The notes beneath the pieces were generated by a model that searched no databases, was not told the origin of the DNA, and worked only from the letters and a program-made list of their open reading frames with translations. This document shows positions 58,367-64,000 of a DNA stretch of 64,000 nt, one piece after another; the stretch's first letter is position 1, and the number at the start of each line of letters is the position of its first letter. The stretch is from Candidatus Avedoeria danica. GTDB taxonomy: Bacteria > Chloroflexota > Anaerolineae > Epilineales > Epilineaceae. The DNA lies in the NCBI GenBank assembly GCA_016703025.1, contig JADJCV010000004.1:1429501-1493500 (forward strand), read 5' to 3'. A program made the translations under genes and the position numbers.

Positions 58367-59719
58367 CTAACGTCGGCGCGCCGGCCCCGTTACGCGGTCC
58401 GGGTGTTGCCGAAACCGGTCGAACACCGCCATCGCCTCGTCCGGGCCGTGGTCCACCTGGAGAAAGCCGTCCGCGTCCAGGCGCGCGCCCGGCTCGACGA
58501 TCGCGCCGCCGACGACGTTGGCCGCCCGCAACACCAGGCCGCCCGGCCCGGCGGCAGCCGTCACCCCGGGCAGCGGCAGCCCGACGCCGCCAATCCCGCG
58601 CCAGCCATTCACCGGATGGCACGCCACGAAGCCCGCCACGCCCCGCGGCGCCCAGCCGACGCACAACTCGACGCCCGTGGTCTCGACGAACGCGCGCGCC
58701 AGCATCGGCGGCACGGGCCCGCCGACCAGCCAGCCGCGCACGGACCGCAGCTCGGCATGCGGCAGCTCGGGCGCCGCCACCAGCCGCGCGACGGTTGCGA
58801 CGTCGGACACGACCCAGGCGGGCGGGAAGTAGCGCAGCGCATCGACGGCATCCGCCGGCTGCCACGATCCGGGCAGCGCCACGCGCGCCCGCAGCGCCGG
58901 GGCCGCGCCGAGGGCAGCGACGACGCCGAGCGGCGTGGCGAGCGGCGCGAGGACGAGCCATGTGTCGTCGCCCGGGCTCGTGTCCGTGAGCCACGCCGTC
59001 ATCATCTGCGCCCCGGCCGCGAGCACGGGCATGCCGTAGCGCACACCGTCGACCTCGATCGCCCCTGTCCGCACGGCCTCGTCGCCGGTCGGCGACGCCT
59101 GGCCATCGCCGGCGACCCAGCGCTGCCACGGGACGGCGTCCGGGACGGCGGCAACGGGACGGTGCGTGCGCTTGCCGGCCCCCAGGCGGGCCAGCCACCG
59201 CAGTCCGAAGCGAAGCTCGCGCAGCGGGTCGACGGTGATGATCCGTGGAAGGGGTCCGCCCGTGCGTTGCATCGCCTGCGCGAACGGCAGCGCCTCCCGG
59301 TCGAGGACGATCGCCAGCGGCGCGCCCAGCCGATCGCTCAGCTCGGCGGCGGCGGATGCGTCCGCGCCGTCGACGGGCGCGACGATGCGGCCCGCCCTGA
59401 GCGTGCCGAGGACGACGGCGAGCAGCGTCGGCCCGGGCGGCAGCGCCACGACGATCGGCCGTCCGTCCGCCGCGGGTTCACGGCCCAGCGCCGCGGCGAC
59501 GGCGTCGGCCGAGGCGTTCAGCGCGGCATAGTGAAGTGCCCGCCGCCCGTCCGTGACGGCGGGGAACGTCGGCGCAACGGCGGCCGCGTCGGCGAGGATG
59601 CCCGCGAAGTCGCCGGCGGCTGGGTCTAGGACGTGCGGCACCCCAGGCTCGTAGTGCGCGAGCCAGGACGCCTCGTGCGGCACTGCGCGTTCGCGGATGT
59701 CGGGATTGGACGTCGCCAT
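58367..59719 (-). CDS. Degenerate AMP-binding (adenylate-forming) protein
   Basis: 450 residues from ATG 59719. The N-terminal part follows the acyl-CoA synthetase pattern ('ALNASADAVAAALGREPAAD', 'VVALPPGPTLLAVVLGTLRA', 'GRIVAPVDGAD'), and 'PLATPLGVVAALGAAPAL' and 'GWLVGGPVPPMLARAFVET' match later parts of the large domain. The ATP-loop motif 'TSGTTGxPK' is missing: that region reads 'ASPTGDEAVRTGAIEVDG'. The usual small C-terminal domain is also absent. It may have lost catalysis or do another job. It lies divergent from rpsB. A pseudogene is less likely because the frame is clean. Confidence 0.7.
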   Translation of the reverse strand: MATSNPDIRERAVPHEASWLAHYEPGVPHVLDPAAGDFAGILADAAAVAPTFPAVTDGRRALHYAALNASADAVAAALGREPAADGRPIVVALPPGPTLLAVVLGTLRAGRIVAPVDGADASAAAELSDRLGAPLAIVLDREALPFAQAMQRTGGPLPRIITVDPLRELRFGLRWLARLGAGKRTHRPVAAVPDAVPWQRWVAGDGQASPTGDEAVRTGAIEVDGVRYGMPVLAAGAQMMTAWLTDTSPGDDTWLVLAPLATPLGVVAALGAAPALRARVALPGSWQPADAVDALRYFPPAWVVSDVATVARLVAAPELPHAELRSVRGWLVGGPVPPMLARAFVETTGVELCVGWAPRGVAGFVACHPVNGWRGIGGVGLPLPGVTAAAGPGGLVLRAANVVGGAIVEPGARLDADGFLQVDHGPDEAMAVFDRFRQHPDRVTGPARRR

Positions 59720-59874
59720 GGGGATCCGATCGTTCGAGCGGAGAGCGATTCGTTCGTTCGGAGGTCGATCGCACGGGTGGATCGCAGTGCCGCTGCCGGT
59801 TGCTGACCCCGGCCGGCGGCGCAAGGCACGCGAATCGGCGCACGCTAACGCTACCACGACCGAAGGCGACTGTG

Positions 59875-59880
59875 TATAAT
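59875..59880 (+). promoter_or_regulatory. -10 box of the rpsB operon with a leader of about 120 bases
   Basis: Perfect TATAAT, 130 bases before ATG 60011; the -35 region is weak. The long leader may carry a control element, since rpsB-tsf leaders are regulated by S2 in some bacteria. I could not draw a convincing structure. Confidence 0.6.
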
Positions 59881-60010
59881 GCCCGATCGGCCTGCCGGAT
59901 GCGTCCGCGGCCGAGCGCATCCGCGCACCATCTCACACGCCACCCACCCTTCGTGACCGGCCGAGCGCCGGCCCTGGGCGGCGGACGACGAACGAAAGGG
60001 ACCGAATCCG

Positions 60011-60799
60011 ATGAGCCTGGCCACGATGAAAGAGCTGCTTGAAGCGGGTGTCCACTTCGGACACTACACCCGCCGCTGGAACCCGAAGATGCGCCCGTTC
60101 ATCTTCACCGAGCGCAACGGGATCCACATCCTCGACCTCGCGCAGACCGTCGAGAAGCTGACGGAGGCGACCGATGCGGTGCGCGCCGTGGCGGCGAGGG
60201 GCGGCACGGTGCTGTTCGTCGGCACGAAGAAGCAGGCGGCGAGCAGCCTGCAGGAAGCGGCCGAGCGCTGCGGTTCGCCGTACGTCATCGACCGCTGGCT
60301 CGGCGGGATGCTGACGAACTGGCAGACGATGCGCGCGCGGGTCGGCACGCTCCTCGACCTCGAGAACCGGCGCGACCGGGGCGAGTTCGCAATGCTCTCC
60401 AAGCGCGAGCAGCTGACGATCGAGCGCAAGATCGAGAAGCTGAACAAGCGTCTCGGCGGCATCAAGCACATGCACGACCTGCCCGACATCATGTATGTGG
60501 TCGACACCCGGCGCGAGCACCTCGCCGTCGGCGAGGCGAACAAGCTCAAGGTGCCGATCGCCGCGATCGTCGACACGAACTGCGACCCGGACCCGATCAC
60601 CTACGTCATCCCTTCCAACGATGACGCGATCCGCGCGCTCAAGTTGATCACGGACAAGATCGCCGACGCGATCATCGAGGGCCGGACGGAGCGCGAGAGC
60701 ACCGCCGGAGACGGCGGGCCGAGCGACGACGTCGACACGACGAAGCGGGTGTACGACCCGTTCGACGACGAGGCGGTCGAGGACGACGACGAGGACTAG
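60011..60799 (+). CDS. rpsB: 30S ribosomal protein uS2
   Basis: 262 residues. The start 'MSLATMKELLEAGVHFGHYT' followed by 'RRWNPKMRPFIF' is the S2 signature, with 'VLFVGTKKQAASSLQEAAER', 'WLGGMLTNWQT' and 'PIAAIVDTNCDPDPITYVIP'. S2 joins the small subunit last and is needed for translation initiation. The C-terminus is strongly acidic (DDEAVEDDDED). It is the first gene of the rpsB-tsf-pyrH-frr-uppS-cdsA cluster. Confidence 0.98.
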   Translation: MSLATMKELLEAGVHFGHYTRRWNPKMRPFIFTERNGIHILDLAQTVEKLTEATDAVRAVAARGGTVLFVGTKKQAASSLQEAAERCGSPYVIDRWLGGMLTNWQTMRARVGTLLDLENRRDRGEFAMLSKREQLTIERKIEKLNKRLGGIKHMHDLPDIMYVVDTRREHLAVGEANKLKVPIAAIVDTNCDPDPITYVIPSNDDAIRALKLITDKIADAIIEGRTERESTAGDGGPSDDVDTTKRVYDPFDDEAVEDDDED

Positions 60800-60921
60800 C
60801 CGTCCGGCCGTCCGCCGGTTGTCGTCGTTTGGACAGATGAACCCCCCGATTTCACGATGGACGGCCGTCCGGCACGCCGGGCGGCCGTGACACGGCACGC
60901 CAGACTAGGAGCAAAGATACG

Positions 60922-61521
60922 ATGGTCACCACCGACATGATCCGCCAGCTGCGTGAGCGCACCGGCGCCGGCATCCTGGATGCCAAGAAGGCCCTCGATG
61001 CGAACGACGGCGACATCGAGAAGGCGATCCAGCAGCTGCGTGAGCAGGGCTTGGCCAAGGCGGCCAAGAAGGCGATGCGCGAGGCGGCCGAGGGCCGGGT
61101 CTACAGCTACATCCACGGCGATCCGGGCCGCGTCGGCGTCCTCGTCGAGGTGAACTGCGAGACGGACTTCGTCGCCCGAACGCCGACGTTCCAAGCGCTG
61201 TGCCACAGCATCGCGCTGCAGATCGCGGCGGCGAACCCGAGCTTCGTCTCGCCGGAGGAGATCCCGGCCGAGGTGCTGGAAAACGAGCGCTACACGCTCC
61301 TCAAGCAGCTCGAGGGCGAGAACAAGCCGGCCGAGATCAAGGACAAGATCGTCGCGGGCAAGATCGACAAGTGGTTCACGGAGGCCGCACTGCTGCGCCA
61401 GCCGTTCATCAAGGACGACAGCCAGACCGTGCAGGACATCGTCATGGCCGCCATCGCCGAGCTCGGTGAGAACATCGTCGTCCGCCGCTTCAGCCGCTTC
61501 GTGCTCGGCGAGCAGGCGTAG
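60922..61521 (+). CDS. tsf: Elongation factor Ts (short form)
   Basis: 199 residues, which is the short form; E. coli EF-Ts is about 283. EF-Ts exchanges GDP on EF-Tu. The N-terminal UBA-like part is 'IRQLRERTGAGILDAKKALD', and the core carries 'VNCETDFVART' and 'PFIKDDSQTVQD'. Only one core subdomain is present, as in Thermus. It lies 122 bp after rpsB, with no terminator seen between them. Confidence 0.97.
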   Translation: MVTTDMIRQLRERTGAGILDAKKALDANDGDIEKAIQQLREQGLAKAAKKAMREAAEGRVYSYIHGDPGRVGVLVEVNCETDFVARTPTFQALCHSIALQIAAANPSFVSPEEIPAEVLENERYTLLKQLEGENKPAEIKDKIVAGKIDKWFTEAALLRQPFIKDDSQTVQDIVMAAIAELGENIVVRRFSRFVLGEQA

Positions 61522-61574
61522 CCCGGCGGCGGCGTAACGTTCGGACGTCAGCCATCGACGGCACGGAGGAAGCA

Positions 61575-62381
61575 GTGGCAGAGGGTGCGGCGGCGGAGGG
61601 TTCGGCGAATCACCGCTCGATCGGGCAGGGCGGCCTGCGCTATCACCGGGTGCTCCTCAAGCTCTCGGGCGAGGCGCTGGCCGGCCCGTCGGGCTTTGGG
61701 ATCGACCCCGATGCCGTCGCGTTCGTGGCGGGCAAGGTGAACGAGCTCGCCGCCCTCGACGTCCAGGTGGCGGTCGTGCTCGGCGCGGGCAACATCTGGC
61801 GCGGCGCGCACGCCCATTCGATCGACCGCTCGACGGCCGACCAGATGGGCATGCTGGCCACGGTGATGAACTGCCTTGCGCTCCAGAACGCGCTCGAGCA
61901 CCTCGGTCAGACCGTACGCGTCCAGACGGCGATCGAGATGGCGGCGGTGGCGGAGGCCTACATCCGCCGCCGCGCGATCCATCAGATGGAGAAGGGCTAC
62001 ATCGTCGTCCTCGGCGCCGGCACCGGCAACCCGTACTTCACGACGGACACCGCCGCGGCGCTGCGGGCGATGGAGCTCGAGTGCGACGTCCTGATCAAGG
62101 CCACCAAGGTGGACGGGATCTACTCCGCCGACCCAGCGAAGGATCCGACGGCGGTGCGGTACGACCACCTGTCCTACCGCCAAGCACTCGACGCGGACCT
62201 GCGGGTGATGGACCTGACGGCTTTCACGCTGTGTCAGGAGAACGACATGCCGATCATCGTCGTCGACCTCTGGTCGGCGGCCGGTATTACGGATGCGGTA
62301 CGCGGCGCGGCCGTCGGCACGCGCGTCGACGCCGTCGACAATCCGTTGTTGGGCGCGGTGCCGGCGCTGGCGGTGCCGTAG
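61575..62381 (+). CDS. pyrH: Uridylate kinase
   Basis: 268 residues from GTG 61575, behind GGAGG (spacing 5). It phosphorylates UMP to UDP using ATP. The amino-acid-kinase fold begins 'RVLLKLSGEALAG', with 'VVLGAGNIWRG', 'ADQMGMLATVMNCLALQNAL', 'GTGNPYFTTDTAAALRAMEL' and 'LIKATKVDGIYSADP'. An extra 20 residues or so precede the fold, compared with most bacterial forms. It is in operon with tsf and frr. Confidence 0.97.
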   Translation: MAEGAAAEGSANHRSIGQGGLRYHRVLLKLSGEALAGPSGFGIDPDAVAFVAGKVNELAALDVQVAVVLGAGNIWRGAHAHSIDRSTADQMGMLATVMNCLALQNALEHLGQTVRVQTAIEMAAVAEAYIRRRAIHQMEKGYIVVLGAGTGNPYFTTDTAAALRAMELECDVLIKATKVDGIYSADPAKDPTAVRYDHLSYRQALDADLRVMDLTAFTLCQENDMPIIVVDLWSAAGITDAVRGAAVGTRVDAVDNPLLGAVPALAVP

Positions 62382-62420
62382 CGACGGGCGGCTTCGGCCC
62401 GCATCGAACAGGAGGATCGG

Positions 62421-62981
62421 ATGCACGGTGAGACGAGCGAAGAGATCCTGATGGACGCCGAGATGCGCATGGATGGCGCCGTGTCGTCGCTGGACCACGA
62501 TCTGGCCGGCTTCCGCTCCGGGCGCGCCTCGACCGGCCTCGTCGACCGCATCCTCGTCGACTACTACGGCACCCCGACGCCGATCTCGCAGTGCGCCACC
62601 GTCGGGACGCCCGAAGCGAACATGATCACGATCCGGCCGTGGGACGTGTCGACGCTGCCCAAGATCGAGAAGGCGATCCGGACTTCGGATGCCGGGCTGA
62701 ACCCGTCCAGCGACGGACAGATCGTCCGGATCAGCGTCCCGCCGCTGAGCGAGGAGCGGCGCGCCGAGCTGACGAAGCTCGTCCTGCGCCGCACCGAGGA
62801 AGCGCGCGTCGCCATCCGCAACGTCCGACGCGACGCGGTGCACGCGCTCGACAAGCTGGATCACATCTCCGAGGACACGCTGCACGACGCCAAAGACGAC
62901 CTGCAGAAGCTGACCGACAAGCACGTGCACACCGTCGATCAGCTGGGCGAACGCAAGACGACCGAGCTGCGCGAAGTCTGA
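62421..62981 (+). CDS. frr: Ribosome recycling factor
   Basis: 186 residues from ATG 62421, behind AGGAGG. RRF splits terminated ribosomes with EF-G. Marks are 'FRSGRASTGLVDRILVDYYG', 'TPISQCATVGTPEANMITIR', 'PLSEERRAELTKLVLRRTEE' and the terminal three-helix bundle. The length is standard. It is 39 bp after pyrH and 5 bp before the uppS GTG. Confidence 0.97.
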   Translation: MHGETSEEILMDAEMRMDGAVSSLDHDLAGFRSGRASTGLVDRILVDYYGTPTPISQCATVGTPEANMITIRPWDVSTLPKIEKAIRTSDAGLNPSSDGQIVRISVPPLSEERRAELTKLVLRRTEEARVAIRNVRRDAVHALDKLDHISEDTLHDAKDDLQKLTDKHVHTVDQLGERKTTELREV

Positions 62982-62986
62982 CCCCC

Positions 62987-63799
62987 GTGGCCGCCCGCCC
63001 GCCCGCCACCGCGAAGCCCGCCGCCGATGCCGCGCCGCCCGAAAGGGCTCGGCCGGCGCGTCCGCAGCACATCGCCGTCATCATGGACGGCAACGGCCGC
63101 TGGGCGCGCCGCCGCGGCCTGCCGCGCCTGGCGGGGCACCGCGCCGGCACGGAGGCGCTGCGACGGGTCATCGAGGCGTGCGTCGAGTTCGAGGTCCCGA
63201 TCCTGACGATCTACGCCTTCTCGACCGAGAACTGGAAGCGCCCGCCGCACGAGGTGCGCGGCCTCATGTTCCTGCTCGAGGAGGTCATCGAGCGCCAGCT
63301 CGACGCCCTGGATCAGAACGGCGTCCAGATCCGCCACATCGGCTGGCTGGACCACGTGCCGGACAACCTCCGCCGCGCGATCGCCCGCGCGATCGAGCGC
63401 ACGGCCAAGAACGACCGCCTGATCCTGAACGTCGCCTTCAACTACGGCAGCCGCCACGAGATCGTGCGCGCCGTCCGCCGGATCGTCGCCGACGCCGTGC
63501 CGCCCGAGGAGATCGACGAGGCGACGATCGAGCGCTATCTCGAGACCGCCGGCCTGCCCGACCCCGACCTGATCATCCGCACCTCCGGCGAGATGCGCCT
63601 TTCCAACTTCCTGCTCTGGCAGGCCGCGTACGCCGAGATCTACGCCACGCCGACGCTCTGGCCCGACTTCGGGCGCGATGAACTGAGGCGCGCGCTGGAC
63701 AGCTACGCGCAGCGCGAGCGGCGGTACGGGGGGCGGTTGGACGAGGCGGGGGGTGAGGTGGGCGAGGGGGCGGCGGTCGGTGTGGGCGAGGCGGGATGA
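62987..63799 (+). CDS. uppS: Undecaprenyl diphosphate synthase (cis-prenyltransferase)
   Basis: 270 residues from GTG 62987, coupled to frr. It adds isopentenyl units to farnesyl diphosphate to make the C55 carrier lipid for cell-wall synthesis. Marks are 'HIAVIMDGNGRWARRRGLPR' (catalytic Asp), 'HRAGTEALRRVIE', 'YAFSTENWKRP', 'NVAFNYGSRHEIV' and 'DLIIRTSGEMRLSNFLLWQ'. The N-terminal 25 residues and the Gly/Glu-rich C-terminus are additions. It links functionally to the mre genes in this window. Confidence 0.97.
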   Translation: MAARPPATAKPAADAAPPERARPARPQHIAVIMDGNGRWARRRGLPRLAGHRAGTEALRRVIEACVEFEVPILTIYAFSTENWKRPPHEVRGLMFLLEEVIERQLDALDQNGVQIRHIGWLDHVPDNLRRAIARAIERTAKNDRLILNVAFNYGSRHEIVRAVRRIVADAVPPEEIDEATIERYLETAGLPDPDLIIRTSGEMRLSNFLLWQAAYAEIYATPTLWPDFGRDELRRALDSYAQRERRYGGRLDEAGGEVGEGAAVGVGEAG

Positions 63800-63836
63800 C
63801 CGGCTGTTGCGCCGAAGTGGATGAGGGTCGGAGCGC

Positions 63837-64000
63837 GTGAGCAACCTGGCCAAGCGGATCGCGAGCGCGGCGGTGATGGTGCCGCTCGTTTTGGCTGCCG
63901 TGATGTGGTCGCCGGCGTGGCTTTGGACGATCGGCGTCAGCCTCGTCGCCGGTGTCGCGGCACGCGAGATCGGGACCTTGGCGTTGCAAGCGGGCATCGA
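63837..64000 (+). CDS. cdsA: Phosphatidate cytidylyltransferase, N-terminal part
   Basis: At least 54 residues from GTG 63837; the gene continues beyond the window. The start 'NLAKRIASAAVMVPLVLAAV' and a membrane segment with 'AGVAAREIGTLALQ' match the CdsA N-terminus ('R...a...ip.....E...L'). CdsA makes CDP-diacylglycerol for phospholipid synthesis. The position right after uppS is the usual one and supports the call. Confidence 0.85.
   Translation, partial: MSNLAKRIASAAVMVPLVLAAVMWSPAWLWTIGVSLVAGVAAREIGTLALQAGI

Overview
The window is high-GC bacterial DNA that is almost entirely coding. Several traits suggest a member of the Chloroflexota (Anaerolineae/Ardenticatenia-like): very large secreted proteins built from DUF11, beta-propeller and FG-GAP repeats, Thr/Pro/Ser-rich linkers next to short 'YLP/HLP' segments, a short EF-Ts of 199 residues, and a joined mre-min-rodA operon. 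This placement is inference from gene content, since there is no rRNA here. No phage, insertion sequence, CRISPR or plasmid gene was seen.

Layout. (1) 1-16408, minus: two giant secreted proteins in tandem, the second running off the left edge. They share DUF11 modules, and the stretch 1-9000 carries about eleven apparent frameshifts. (2) 17000-25906, plus: two tandem secreted paralogues of unknown function, an FG-GAP protein with a Thr/Pro-rich tail of about 340 residues, and a two-module surface protein. (3) 25953-30784, plus: an ECF sigma factor overlapping by 4 bp a 1394-residue membrane protein with the layout of an anti-sigma factor joined to a large extracytoplasmic sensor. (4) 30917-32953: an SDR oxidoreductase, a CAP-like membrane-anchored protein and tRNA-Asp. 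(5) 43453-33103, minus: one long run mreB-mreC-mreD-mrdA-minC-minD-minE-rodA-gltX-ltaE, with overlapping or nearly adjacent genes for cell shape, division-site placement and two metabolic or translation enzymes; a bL25 gene lies just upstream. (6) 44526-50943: a glycosyltransferase, rhomboid protease, RecJ, class II photolyase and a YihY-type membrane protein. (7) 50961-51389: a 134-bp inverted repeat pair with 3 mismatches. (8) 51434-59719, minus: a rifampin-phosphotransferase/PEP-synthase-like enzyme, a secreted protein sharing its C-terminal module of about 580 residues with the giant protein at 8009-16408, a Tyr/Asn/Gln-rich secreted protein, and a degenerate adenylate-forming protein. (9) 60011-64000, plus: the conserved rpsB-tsf-pyrH-frr-uppS-cdsA cluster, with cdsA cut by the window end.

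How it works together. The right end and the mre-min block are housekeeping genes for translation, lipid and isoprenoid carrier synthesis, and rod shape with septum placement. The left half and 54-58 kb are mostly cell-surface genes. The sigma/sensor pair is a plausible regulator of some of them, but no target promoter was identified. Promoter-like sites recur with an extended -10 of the form TGCTATMCT (upstream of tRNA-Asp, mreB and the Tyr/Asn-rich protein gene), and several genes appear leaderless.
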